Positions 17,435 to 25,870 are shown, counted from the first letter of the stretch. The stretch: DNA of 47,382 nucleotides from Modicisalibacter coralii (GCF_004117855.1 NZ_QWBW01000035.1:1-47382); one strand, 5' to 3'. Translations and numbers: made by a program. Notes: generated by a model not told the origin, from the sequence alone.

Positions 17435-17566
17435 GATGAGACAATCGATCATTTCGAGGTGGGTCTCCCTGGCAGTCACAACTTCCTGTTGACGCGTGCC
17501 ATCGACCCACAGGCAGACCTTCCCTGGTCCTGGGCTTCCTTGCCCGATCGACATCCCTATCGCCAT
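17404..17566 (-). ncRNA. CsrB/RsmZ-type regulatory RNA, copy 2
   Basis: About 160 nt on the minus strand with seven GGA motifs (complements at 17417, 17466, 17484, 17522, 17529, 17538, 17555). Several sit in hairpin loops: CAAC-AGGAA-GTTG, GACC-AGGGAA-GGTC and GGGC-AAGGAA-GCCC. This is the hallmark of RNAs that sequester CsrA/RsmA. It ends in an 11-bp stem (17409-17419 with 17424-17434) followed by a T-tract. A candidate extended -10 (TGCTGTAAG, about 17579-17571) would start transcription near 17565. No protein reading fits. RNA identity is inferred from motif content and structure. Confidence 0.72.
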
Positions 17567-17973
17567 GTGCCTTACAGCATTCAAGGCGAAGCCTGAAACG
17601 AAAGGCGAGCAACGTGCCAAACCTCATGCAGCGTCCCGGACGCAAGCGTGCGGTCACCCTCTGGCAGAGATTCAAAGCCGGAATCGGCCCTTTCGCCCCT
17701 CTTGTCGAGCCATCCTTGACCCGACGACGGTAATTTCTCATGTCGCCGGGGCGCTGTAATTAACCCATGTTATGTTGTACGATATTTTATCAATTTTACT
17801 CGCTTGTATAATTCGACCTCACACCTCATCCATCGCCCGGGCCGTCTTCGAGGCCTCGAATCGACTCATCTTCACATTGATTTTCAATAGCTTGAAGCGG
17901 AAAGGATCGGCAAGTGACAGGGACAATGCAGACTCGCCCCCCTGTTGTAAAACCGCCTTTGGCAGCTCATGGT

Positions 17974-18003
17974 CAAAAAAATGCCCCGCCGGGACGGCAG
18001 GGC
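17974..18003 (-). terminator. Intrinsic terminator between the two sRNAs
   Basis: Eight-base-pair stem with one G-T pair, five-base loop, followed on the minus strand by seven consecutive T residues (complement of 17975-17981). Confidence 0.75.
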
Positions 18004-18310
18004 CAAACGCAGGGATCGAAGAGGGGAATGAACGCCCGATTCGTCGATGACGGGTCGCTCAGGCACTCGCGACCGTCACCTCTCGTCGAGGGTCCCTGCC
18101 CGTCGTGGGCGCCGACAAGATATCGACGTCACGCGGGCAGCCACCTGAAAGAGAAAGAAAGGAAAGCGGAAATGGACAGGCCGGAGCCATGAACTTGGCG
18201 GGTCGACAGGCCCGACCGGATACCCAGGCAGTCCATTGCCTTTCTTCGCCGAACTCGGCGTGGTCCAGTGCGATGACTTTCGCATGAAGTCCGGCTTCGA
18301 TCAGCACAGA
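17975..18310 (-). ncRNA. Possible third minus-strand RNA ending at a strong terminator
   Basis: A strong intrinsic terminator (stem 17983-17990 with 17996-18003, then seven T on the minus strand) closes a stretch with no believable protein gene. Upstream, TTGTCA with a weak TAGTCT 17 bases later could start an RNA near 18305. It has only four GGA motifs in about 330 nt, no more than chance, although three lie in small hairpins (GAAG-CCGGA-CTTC, GGCA-ATGGAC-TGCC, GGG-CAGGGA-CCC). It may be a diverged CsrB-like RNA or an unrelated transcript. Confidence 0.3.
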
Positions 18311-18352
18311 CTAAACCATGATATAAAAAATGACAAAACAGAAAAGTCACGA

Positions 18353-18385
18353 TAAAAAGCGCCTCGCCAATAGTCGGCGAGGCGC
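18353..18385 (-). terminator. Intrinsic terminator of sRNA copy 1
   Basis: Ten-base-pair perfect stem (18359-18368 with 18376-18385), seven-base loop, followed on the minus strand by TTTTTATC. Confidence 0.82.
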
Positions 18386-18510
18386 GTTACTGCTCGGATC
18401 TCAGGCTCCCTGGTCAGGTGACATCCTGTCGCTGCGACCTCCCTGCCCTCGTGGCCTCCCTGGCCATCGGCATCCCTGCTCGAACGATCATCCCGATCAT
18501 CTTGAACACA
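18353..18510 (-). ncRNA. CsrB/RsmZ-type regulatory RNA, copy 1
   Basis: About 155 nt on the minus strand. Six GGA motifs (complements at 18407, 18424, 18440, 18457, 18473, 18491) are spaced 16-18 nt apart, four of them as CAGGGA and one as CAGGA. Small hairpins display them: GGCC-AGGGA-GGCC, GACA-GGA-TGTC, GCA-GGGA-TGC and GATC-GGGAT-GATC. This matches the CsrB/RsmY/RsmZ class, which titrates the translational repressor CsrA/RsmA, usually under GacA/UvrY control. The RNA ends in a 10-bp terminator stem and starts just downstream of an AT-rich promoter-like region. No classical GacA site was found. Confidence 0.78.
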
Positions 18511-18513
18511 GCC

Positions 18514-18555
18514 AATATAATACAGGTTATGAAAAATGTACAACCCGAGTACATT
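18514..18555 (-). promoter_or_regulatory. Promoter and inverted-repeat operator of sRNA copy 1
   Basis: A perfect inverted repeat with seven-base arms, AATGTAC-N7-GTACATT (18535-18555), overlaps the -35-like TTGTAC of the minus strand (18543-18538). Tandem -10-like hexamers TATTAT (18522-18517) and TATATT (18519-18514) follow. Placement suggests a dimeric regulator acting at this promoter. The dyad does not match the usual TGTAAG-N6-CTTACA GacA site. Confidence 0.5.
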
Positions 18556-18739
18556 AAATCATGCACTTAATGCGCCACGAGAACAGACGCTCTTACGCCA
18601 ACTTCCGGTGTCTCGTTTAATTATCATTCGTGAACTAACAGGCACCGAGACTGCATCATTAGTAAGCATTAACTCGCCCTGGTCGACCAGCGATCAACTC
18701 GACCTCGCGCCCGAACGCCGGCTGGCAGGAAAGTGACCA

Positions 18740-19069
18740 TCAAGGGTGCGAGGCACAGGCCAGACAGCGGGTCGTGGCCGGCAGGGCCTGCAGACGACCG
18801 GGGTCGATCGAGACGCCGCAGCGCTCGCAACGTGAGCCATTGCCCTCGGCAATGCGCGTCAGGGCCCTCTTCACCTGATCGAGTTCGCCGCGAGCTTCTT
18901 CCTCCAGCCGATCGATCACCTCGTCATTCTCGATCTCGAGGGCCTGCTCGCCGAGATCCTTGTCGAGCGGCCCCGCCTCACGATGCTGATGGGCCCGGTA
19001 ACGCTGCAACCGTTCTTCCAGGGTATCGCGCAAGGCTTCGAGTTCCCGCCGTCGCTGGTTCGCGTTCAT
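18740..19069 (-). CDS. TraR/DksA family C4 zinc-finger protein
   Basis: A 109-aa protein with an N-terminal helical coiled coil (RRRELEALRDTLEERLQRYR) and a C-terminal zinc finger made of CERCG and TRCLAC. The DksA-type central acidic stretch (ENDEVIDRLEEEA) is present. Shorter than DksA itself (about 150 aa), it fits the small DksA-like/YbiI group thought to act in the RNA polymerase secondary channel. The ATG at 19069 was preferred to the longer frame from 19132 because family similarity begins there and GAGG lies upstream. No clear terminator separates it from the sRNA region downstream. Confidence 0.85.
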   Translation of the reverse strand: MNANQRRRELEALRDTLEERLQRYRAHQHREAGPLDKDLGEQALEIENDEVIDRLEEEARGELDQVKRALTRIAEGNGSRCERCGVSIDPGRLQALPATTRCLACASHP

Positions 19070-19169
19070 TGCCGTCGACCTCACTCCTCGCTGCTTCTCA
19101 TTGTTTTGTAGTACATCGCCGAGAAGCGACATTGACGACGATCAACTCGCGCAGCGCTCGGGCCGAATA

Positions 19170-21161
19170 TCAGACCGGCGCCGGGGCAATCTCCACCCGG
19201 TTGCGGCCCGACTCCTTGGCCCGATAGCTCGCCTGGTCGGCCCGGCGCATCGGCGTCTCGATATCCGCGTCGCCGGCAACCAGCGTGGTCACGCCGAGAC
19301 TCAACGAGACCCGGTAGGTGTTACCCGCATGACTGACGCTCAACGCCTCGACGGCGCGGCGCAGCTTCTCCGCCGTCAACGTCGCCTGCTCGAGACTGCA
19401 GGCCGGCAGCAGGATGGCGAATTCATCCCCGCCATAGCGGGCCAGGAAGTCGCTCTTGCGGACCTGGGCCGCGATGGTATGGGCGATCAGCTCCAGCATG
19501 TGGTCGCCCAGGGCATGACCGCCCTCGTCGTTGATCGGCTTGAAGTGATCGAGATCGAAGAGAATCAATGCCGCATTGATGCCCCCCTTGAGCCAGTCGG
19601 CCAGGGCTTCCTCGAGCCGCCGCTCGAAGCCACGACGGTTGAGCAGGCCGGTCAACGGGTCGTGCTCGGCCTCCCAGCGCTGCAGGGCGGCCCGCTGGTG
19701 GTGCTCGGTGATGTCCTTCATGGTGCCGACGAACCCCAGTGGCGTCCCGCTCTCCAACCGGACCAGACTGGCATGCACGTCCACCCAGATGAGTTCGCCG
19801 CTGGCGGTGAGATAGCGATACTGGCGCTGGAAATCACGCTCACTGAGCAGGCTGGAGCGCCAGAGATCGCGGACGTCGCCCCGGTCGTCGGGGTGAATGT
19901 GCGCATCCAGGGAATCGTTGCGATGATCGTCGAGGGTATAGCCCGTCAGTTGCGTCATCGCCGGATTGACGTAGAGCAGCGTGCCCTGCATGTCGTAGAC
20001 GAACATGCCCAGTGGTGACGAGGCGAGCACCGCATCGAGGAAAGCCTGACGATCGAGGAGCCGTTCCTTGGCCTCCCGGCTCCACTCCGCCATCTGGTTG
20101 AAGCTATCCGCGACACGACTGATTTCCTCGGTACCGGTACGCACGTCGAGAAATTCCCGATACCCCTGGCCCACGGCCTTGATCTGCCGCTCGAGCTGGC
20201 GCAGCGGACGCAACCCGACGTGCAACAACCAGGCCAGCAGGGGCAGCATCGCCAGTACCGTGATCCCGCCCACCAGCCACAGGTTGCGCAGGAACCAGTG
20301 CAACGGCGCGAAGGCCTGATCTCGCGGCAGGAAGACGCCCACGACCCACCCCGGCGTCCAGACCTGCTGATAGGCCTGCAGGGCGACGGTACCGCTGACC
20401 AGGGGGCCGACCGCGGTGCCCTCCCAGCCGTCGAGAGCCAGGTCGAGCCAGGGATTCTGGGACGCCGATGGGGTCGGCTCGAGCAGCCACTTGCGCTGAG
20501 GGTGGACGAGCACCCGCCCCGAGGCCGTCATTACCGCGGCGAAGCCCTCTTTTCCCAGACGAATGTGACGCAGCCTTTCGAACAATTGGCCATTCAGGAT
20601 ATTGACCACACCTCCGACCGAGCCGGCGAACTCCCCGTCGGCATCCGTCAGTGGCACGCTGAACAGGATCACCGGCGTATCGCTGCCCGGTTCGACGAAG
20701 GGTTCGCTGACGTAGGGCCGGCCCACCTCGCGCTGGAACAGGAAGGTATCGTGATCGGCGACATCGAATCCGCGCAGGCCCGGTCGATGGGGCCAGTCGG
20801 CGATGACCCGGCCCCGGCGATCGACCACCGCCAGGCCGTCGAACAGGGCCAGCAGGCCCGACTCGTTCTCCAGGGCACGCTGGGTCCCGGTCGCGTCGAT
20901 GTCCCCCGTCGACTCGATGTCGGCACCCAGACGCTGCATGGCCTCGAGTCGCAACTGGACCTCTTGCTCGATCTGTCGCGCGATCAGACGCGCCTCGTAC
21001 TCGAGATGCGTGTCGCTGACCTCGCGGATCAACTGACGGCCCGAATACCAGCCGGCCGCCAGCAACACGAGCACGATCGCCATCCAGCCGAGCCCCAGGC
21101 TCGACAGCAACCGTCGCTTGAGCGACATGCCTGCGAGTCGCTTCTTTCCCTGCTTCGTCAT
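19170..21161 (-). CDS. Membrane-bound diguanylate cyclase (Cache-HAMP-PAS-GGDEF)
   Basis: About 663 aa. Order: N-terminal membrane helix (LGWMAIVLVLLAAGWY), a large periplasmic Cache-like sensor, a second membrane helix near residue 290, HAMP, PAS (GMFVYDMQGTLLYVNPAMTQLTGY), PAC and a C-terminal GGDEF domain. The active site RYGGDEF is intact. An RxxD inhibitory site (RKSD) lies exactly five residues before GGDEF, so product feedback by cyclic di-GMP is expected. No EAL domain. The start could also be ATG 21128 or 21188. It probably converts an extracellular small-molecule signal into c-di-GMP. Confidence 0.92.
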   Translation of the reverse strand: MTKQGKKRLAGMSLKRRLLSSLGLGWMAIVLVLLAAGWYSGRQLIREVSDTHLEYEARLIARQIEQEVQLRLEAMQRLGADIESTGDIDATGTQRALENESGLLALFDGLAVVDRRGRVIADWPHRPGLRGFDVADHDTFLFQREVGRPYVSEPFVEPGSDTPVILFSVPLTDADGEFAGSVGGVVNILNGQLFERLRHIRLGKEGFAAVMTASGRVLVHPQRKWLLEPTPSASQNPWLDLALDGWEGTAVGPLVSGTVALQAYQQVWTPGWVVGVFLPRDQAFAPLHWFLRNLWLVGGITVLAMLPLLAWLLHVGLRPLRQLERQIKAVGQGYREFLDVRTGTEEISRVADSFNQMAEWSREAKERLLDRQAFLDAVLASSPLGMFVYDMQGTLLYVNPAMTQLTGYTLDDHRNDSLDAHIHPDDRGDVRDLWRSSLLSERDFQRQYRYLTASGELIWVDVHASLVRLESGTPLGFVGTMKDITEHHQRAALQRWEAEHDPLTGLLNRRGFERRLEEALADWLKGGINAALILFDLDHFKPINDEGGHALGDHMLELIAHTIAAQVRKSDFLARYGGDEFAILLPACSLEQATLTAEKLRRAVEALSVSHAGNTYRVSLSLGVTTLVAGDADIETPMRRADQASYRAKESGRNRVEIAPAPV

Positions 21162-21380
21162 CCCATTCGAGCCACCGTGCCGATACACTGGCCAGCATAT
21201 CGGGTTACGGGGATGCTTTCCTACTGTGCATCGCGATTGGAACGCCTTTGTCGGCGCGCATCGGCATGACGACGCTGAATCGATCCACGCAGAGCGAAGA
21301 CTCGATGACCGGGAGAGACACGCGGTCGTACCCGCCCGACGGCACGCGCGTGGGTGACCATCGACGGCGGCACCGATCGC

Positions 21381-22184
21381 TCAACGCGCGGCAAGCCGGC
21401 TCTCGCGACGGCGCTTGAGTTCGTAGATCACCGCCAGGCCGATGGTGATCAGGATCAGGATCAGGCCCAGAGCATTGACCGCCGGCGTCAGGCCGGTGCG
21501 CACCTTGGAGGCGATATAGACGGTCAGGGTGGTGTCGTAGCCGACCACGAACAGCGAGGTGTTGTAGTTCTCGAAGGATTGCAGGAAGGCGATCACCGCC
21601 GCCGAGAGAATCGCCGGCTTGAGGAACGGCAGCAGCACCCGACGAAACGCCTGCCACGGCGAGGCGCCGAGATCCAGTGCCGCCCGCTCCAGCGTGCGGT
21701 CGAAGCGCTGCAGCCGTGCCATCACCATCAGCATCACGTAGGCGGCGATGAAGGTGGTCTGGCCGAGCACGGTGAGCAGCGTGCCGCCGGCGACGTCGAA
21801 CTGACGCCAGAAGATCAGCGTCGAGATACCGATGATCACCCCCGGGGTCAACAGCGGCGAGAGAATCAGGCCATAGACGAACGGCTTGGCGCGGCTTTCC
21901 ACGGTGGTCAGGAACAGCGCGCTGGCCACCCCGATGGGCACCGCCAGGCAGAGAACGCCCAGCGCCACCAGCAGGCTGTTGCCGAGGGCGTCCCACATGC
22001 CGCCGTCCGCCCACAGGGCCTCGAACCACTTGAGCGTCGTTCCGCGCCACGGGGTGACGGTGGGAAATCGACTGTCGTTGAAGGTCGCCGCGCCCATGAT
22101 CACCAGCGGCAGAAAGAGGTAGACGAAGAATATCCCGAGGTAGAAACGCAGCCCCCAGTCGCGGAATCGTTCGGCACTCATCAC
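21381..22184 (-). CDS. ABC transporter permease, PotC-like
   Basis: A 267-aa inner-membrane permease of the spermidine/putrescine type, with about six membrane segments and the coupling loop ERAALDLGASPWQAFRRVLLP. Start MMSAERF at 22184. It ends a four-gene minus-strand set (binding protein, ATPase, two permeases) with only seven bases to the PotB-like gene. A short Arg-rich tail follows the last helix. Confidence 0.9.
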   Translation of the reverse strand: MMSAERFRDWGLRFYLGIFFVYLFLPLVIMGAATFNDSRFPTVTPWRGTTLKWFEALWADGGMWDALGNSLLVALGVLCLAVPIGVASALFLTTVESRAKPFVYGLILSPLLTPGVIIGISTLIFWRQFDVAGGTLLTVLGQTTFIAAYVMLMVMARLQRFDRTLERAALDLGASPWQAFRRVLLPFLKPAILSAAVIAFLQSFENYNTSLFVVGYDTTLTVYIASKVRTGLTPAVNALGLILILITIGLAVIYELKRRRESRLAAR

Positions 22185-22191
22185 GGGCTCC

Positions 22192-23079
22192 TCAGCGGGC
22201 GATGTCGGCCAGGCCGACCTTGAACAGCCGCATCACCAGCGACATGAAGCCGATGCACAACACCAGCAGCAGGAAGGCGTAGGCCGCGCCCTGGTTCCAG
22301 TCACCGCCCTCGAAGAACCAGTTGTAGATGATCTGGGTGAACCAGCGGCTGCCCGGCGAGCCGAGCAGCGCCGGTACCGCATAGCTGCCGGCGGCGAGCA
22401 TGAAGGTCATGATGCAGCCGGTGGCGATCCCCGGCTTGGCGTGGGGGATCACCACCCGCCAGTGGGTACGCACGCTGCCCGCGCCCAGGTCGCGCGCCGC
22501 GCGGATCTGGTTGCCATCGAGACTCTCGATGGCGTTGTAGAGCGGGAATACCATGAACAGGATATAGGCATAGACCATCCCCACCAGCACCCCGCCGTCG
22601 CCGCTCAAGAAGCGAATCGGCCGGTCGATCAGCCCCAGTGCCAGAAGGAGCTCGTTGAGCGGACCACGAAACGCCAGCAGGATGAACCAGGAAAAGGTGC
22701 GCAGGATCTCGTTGATCCAGAACGGGATCACCAGCAGCAGCAGACACAGTGCCGCCTGCCCGGGCGTGGCGACCTTGGCCAGATAATAGGCGATCGGATA
22801 GCTGACCAGCAGCGTGAGTCCCGTGACCAGCACGCTCGACCACAGCGTCTTGAAGAAGATCGCCAGATGAATGCGATTGTCGAACAGCGTGGCGTAGTTG
22901 GTCAGGCTCCAGTGGTCCTTCGGCCCGCCGATCTCGGCCGGCAGCAGATTGGGATGAAAGGAATAGGCGATCATCTGCCATTGCGGCAAGACCACCATGA
23001 CGACCAGCCAGATCCCCACGAGCCCGACGATCGCCATCGCCACCGGCGCACCGAAACGCCCCTTAAGCTGATGCAGCAT
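22192..23079 (-). CDS. ABC transporter permease, PotB-like
   Basis: A 295-aa permease with about six membrane segments. The loop AARDLGAGSVRTHWRVVIPHAKPG is the EAA-type contact for the ATPase. The ATG at 23079 lies inside the end of the ATPase gene (17-base overlap), indicating translational coupling; the longer frame to 23145 is not needed. With the PotC-like protein it forms the channel of a polyamine or related cation importer. Confidence 0.9.
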   Translation of the reverse strand: MLHQLKGRFGAPVAMAIVGLVGIWLVVMVVLPQWQMIAYSFHPNLLPAEIGGPKDHWSLTNYATLFDNRIHLAIFFKTLWSSVLVTGLTLLVSYPIAYYLAKVATPGQAALCLLLLVIPFWINEILRTFSWFILLAFRGPLNELLLALGLIDRPIRFLSGDGGVLVGMVYAYILFMVFPLYNAIESLDGNQIRAARDLGAGSVRTHWRVVIPHAKPGIATGCIMTFMLAAGSYAVPALLGSPGSRWFTQIIYNWFFEGGDWNQGAAYAFLLLVLCIGFMSLVMRLFKVGLADIAR

Positions 23080-24223
23080 GCTGCCCCTCCCCGGTCCGGG
23101 AAGCGAGCGGCTCGCCGGTCTCGGCATCGACGTCCGCCGGCGCATCGTCGGTCAATACCACGGCATCGCGGGGTGCGTAGCCCAGTTCGACCCGGTGCCC
23201 CGCCACGGGATTCGCCGCCGGGCCGGCGCCCTGGCCGAGCAGCACGCGCAGCCGTGTCGAGCCATCCGCGAGGCACACCTCGAGCATGCGCCAGGCGCCT
23301 TCGAAGCTGACCGAGGTCACGTCACCTTCGAGCCGGGTATCGTCCCCCGTCGTGTCGAGACGCAGATGCTCGGGACGCACGAACAGCGCCGCCGATTGAC
23401 CGACGGCGAGTTGCGCCTGCCCCGTGCGTCCTGCCAACCGGCCAAGCCCGGGAACGTCCAGCGTGGTCGTCTCGCCGTCGCTGGCTACCACTCTCCCGGG
23501 CAGCCGGTTGTTCTCGCCGACGAAGGCAGCGACGAAGGCAGTGGCGGGACGCTGATAGAGCGTCTCGGGATCGGCGACCTGCTGGATGCGTCCGGCCGAC
23601 ATCACCGCCACGCGGTCCGACATGGTCAGCGCCTCGCCCTGGTCGTGGGTGATGTAGATGAAGGTGATGCCGGTCTTGCGCTGGATCGCCTTGAGCTCGG
23701 TGCGCATGTGCTGGCGCAGCTTGAGATCCAGTGCCGACAACGGCTCGTCGAGCAGCAGCACCCGGGGCTCCACGGCCAGCGCCCGGGCGATCGCCACGCG
23801 TTGTTTCTGCCCGCCCGAGAGTGCCGAGATCGGCTTGTCGCCACTGCCGCCGAGTGCCACCAGGTCGAGCAGCTCATCGGCCCGGCGACGTCTTTCCGCC
23901 CGACCGACGTTGCGCACCTCGAGACCGAACTCGATGTTCCGATAGACACTCATCAGCGGAAACAGGGCCAGATTCTGGAAGATCATCGCCGTGGGGCGCC
24001 GGTTGACCGGCACGCTGGCCATCGGCTCGCCGCCGATGCGCACCTGTCCTTCGCTCGGCGTCAGAAAGCCGCTGATGATATTGAGCAGGGTCGTCTTGCC
24101 GCAGCCCGACGGCCCCAGAAAGCTGAAGAACTCGCCGGACTCGATGGTCAATCGCGTGGGTTCGATCGCCGTGAAATCGTCGAACCGCATCATCACGTCG
24201 TCCAGCGTGACGCTTCCGTCCAT
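23063..24223 (-). CDS. ABC transporter ATP-binding protein, PotA-like
   Basis: A 386-aa ATPase with Walker A GPSGCGKTT (residues 37-45), signature LSGGQKQRV, Walker B LLLDEPLSALD, switch His in ITHDQGEA, and a C-terminal TOBE regulatory domain (about residues 285-360). This layout is that of PotA and related solute importers. It overlaps the PotB-like gene by 17 bases. It lies 78 bp downstream of the interrupted binding-protein gene, so its expression could be changed by the insertion there. Confidence 0.92.
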   Translation of the reverse strand: MDGSVTLDDVMMRFDDFTAIEPTRLTIESGEFFSFLGPSGCGKTTLLNIISGFLTPSEGQVRIGGEPMASVPVNRRPTAMIFQNLALFPLMSVYRNIEFGLEVRNVGRAERRRRADELLDLVALGGSGDKPISALSGGQKQRVAIARALAVEPRVLLLDEPLSALDLKLRQHMRTELKAIQRKTGITFIYITHDQGEALTMSDRVAVMSAGRIQQVADPETLYQRPATAFVAAFVGENNRLPGRVVASDGETTTLDVPGLGRLAGRTGQAQLAVGQSAALFVRPEHLRLDTTGDDTRLEGDVTSVSFEGAWRMLEVCLADGSTRLRVLLGQGAGPAANPVAGHRVELGYAPRDAVVLTDDAPADVDAETGEPLASRTGEGQHAASA

Positions 24224-24301
24224 AAGGCCTCGTCGTCAGTGGGCAGGAAAGCTCGAGCGCGCCACAGGCCCTGGGCATGCGCGGCGCGCTCGGCGGATCG
24301 A

Positions 24302-25682
24302 TCAGGCTGACAGGTAGCGATCCTGATACTCGTTGCGCAGTGCCACGTACCAGGGCTCCTGGATCGGCCACCACCACAGGTTGGCCAGGTCCTGCTGGGT
24401 GTAGGACGCCTCGAAGAACTGGCGCGCCGCCTCGGGCAGGAGTTTCTCCGCGCCCTTCGCCGTGGAGTTGTAGCCGGTGGACTCGACGAACATCGCCCCG
24501 GCCTCCGGCGTGTAGTACCAGTTGATCAGCTCGTAGACGGCGTCGACGTTCTGGGCGTTGCTGGGGATCACGAAGCCCTCCATCCACGCCAGCGCCCCCT
24601 CCTTCGGGGCGCGATAGGCGACATCCATGCCCTCGCTCTGCAGCCGGAAGGCGGTGCTGTCCCAGGTCTGGCCGATCACCGCGCCGTTGGTACGGAAGGC
24701 CGCCTGGGCCTCGTTCTCGGTCGACCAGAACTGGGCGATCATGTCCTTGTGCTTGACCGCCTCGGCGAGGATCACGTCGAAGTTGGCACGCATCGCCTCC
24801 TCGCTCTTGTAGGAGTCGAGCAACGGCCGCGGCAGCTTGCCCTGGGCCTGGAGCCACAGACCGATTCCCACCAGCGCCGAGTGACTGCGTACCGTCACGC
24901 CCTGGCCGTTATCGGGATTCCAGAGATCGCCGTAGCTCAGGTCGTCCGGGTCCACAGCGGCGTACCGGCGGTCGAAGGTGATCGCCTCGGTGCCCCAGTC
25001 GCTGGGCGCGAAGTAGCGCTTGCCGTCGACGACACCGCCGGTTTCGGAGCCTTCCAGGGCACTGTCGAGACAGCCCTGCCACTGAATGCGCGACTCGTCG
25101 AGCGGCTGGACCAGGTTGTAGTCGAGATAGCCCGGCACCCGGTCGACGGTCGGCATGATCACGTCGAAACCGCTGCCGTCGGTGGCGCGCAGCGAGTTCA
25201 TCAGTTCGTCGTTGGTGCCGTAGGGGGTGAAGGTCGCGTTGATGCCGGTCTTCTCGCGGAAGTCGGCGAGCATCTCATCGGTGAAATAGCCGGCCCAGGC
25301 ATAGATCCGCAGCGTCTTGTCCTGAGCGAGTGCCTTGTTGATGTAGAACGCCGGCAAGGCGGCACCGGCTCCCGCGGCAAGTGTCCCCTGCAGGAAGCGA
25401 CGACCCCGAGTTCGACAGTTAATCGTGTAACCTATTGATTTTATTCAATCGACGGCCTTTTGTAGTGACACGTTTTGCCTCATGCACACCTTGCCATTCT
25501 GGTGAGTCTGTCAGTATCGTGCTGGTATGCAGTTGCGATACGAGGTTTGTTTTTCTCTTACAAAATCAACCATCTACGTCGATTGGTGGTTGTTGTAGTG
25601 CCAATTCTGGAAACGTGTTTTCTGGAAAATCAGTCATTTACGCTTCTAACTGTCGAACTCGGGGACGACGAGTGATCGACAT
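24302..25682 (-). pseudogene. PotD-like substrate-binding protein, signal peptide split by an insertion
   Basis: The mature part is intact and PotD-like (LRIYAWAGYFTDEMLADF near its start, then VIMPTVDRVPGYLDY and FAPSDWGTEAITFD). The in-frame sequence before it reads RRFLQGTLAAGAGAALPAFY, the body of a twin-arginine signal, but has no ATG or GTG; only a TTG at 25357 remains. Beyond a 261-bp element, an ATG at 25682 with GGAG upstream reads MSITRR. Deleting the element plus one ACGA copy gives MSITRRRFLQG in frame and a 371-aa protein. As it stands, the ATG frame stops after 14 codons inside the element. Export, and so polyamine-type import, is probably lost unless another start is used. Confidence 0.85.
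25404..25664. mobile_element. MITE-like element with 18-bp terminal inverted repeats
   Basis: 261 bp, markedly AT-richer than its surroundings, with no credible transposase ORF. The left end is CCCCGAGTTCGACAGTTA (25404-25421); the right end (25647-25664) is its exact reverse complement. It is flanked by a direct ACGA (25400-25403 and 25665-25668), a plausible 4-bp target duplication. It sits inside the Tat signal of the PotD-like gene. It must have been moved in trans by a transposase encoded elsewhere. Insertion-sequence family not identified. Confidence 0.85.
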
Positions 25683-25870
25683 GGCCCTATTCTCCGTTTC
25701 TTCTGATTATCAATGACCTGGACGGCGATATCATGCCCGCGGATGGGTGACACCCACATGACGATTCGATGACGGTTCATTAACCGTAGACTGCTTCGTC
25801 GCGCGTTGCACCTTGGTAACGAACGGGCAACACGTCTTGAAGGCAATCGACTGATCTGGCGCAAGATTCC

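Noticed and set aside
17566-17582. TGTAAG half of a GacA/UvrY site on the minus strand near sRNA copy 2
   Set aside because: The partner CTTACA half is missing and the position is at the RNA start, not the usual distance upstream.
17600-17625. Sigma-54-like GG-N10-GC pattern (TTTGGCACGTTGCTCGCC) upstream of sRNA copy 2
   Set aside because: The -12 part is CTCGCC rather than TTGC, and no enhancer-type site was seen; too weak to call.
17772-18050. Possible 92-aa protein on the plus strand in the sRNA region
   Set aside because: No ribosome site, changing composition along its length, and it runs over the minus-strand terminator at 17983-18003.
18536-18736. Possible 66-aa protein on the plus strand upstream of sRNA copy 1
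   Set aside because: It starts inside the predicted promoter dyad, has no ribosome site and no recognisable features.
25435-25716. 93-codon frame inside the MITE-like element
   Set aside because: Runs out through the right terminal repeat, has no transposase motifs and no ribosome site; the element appears non-coding.
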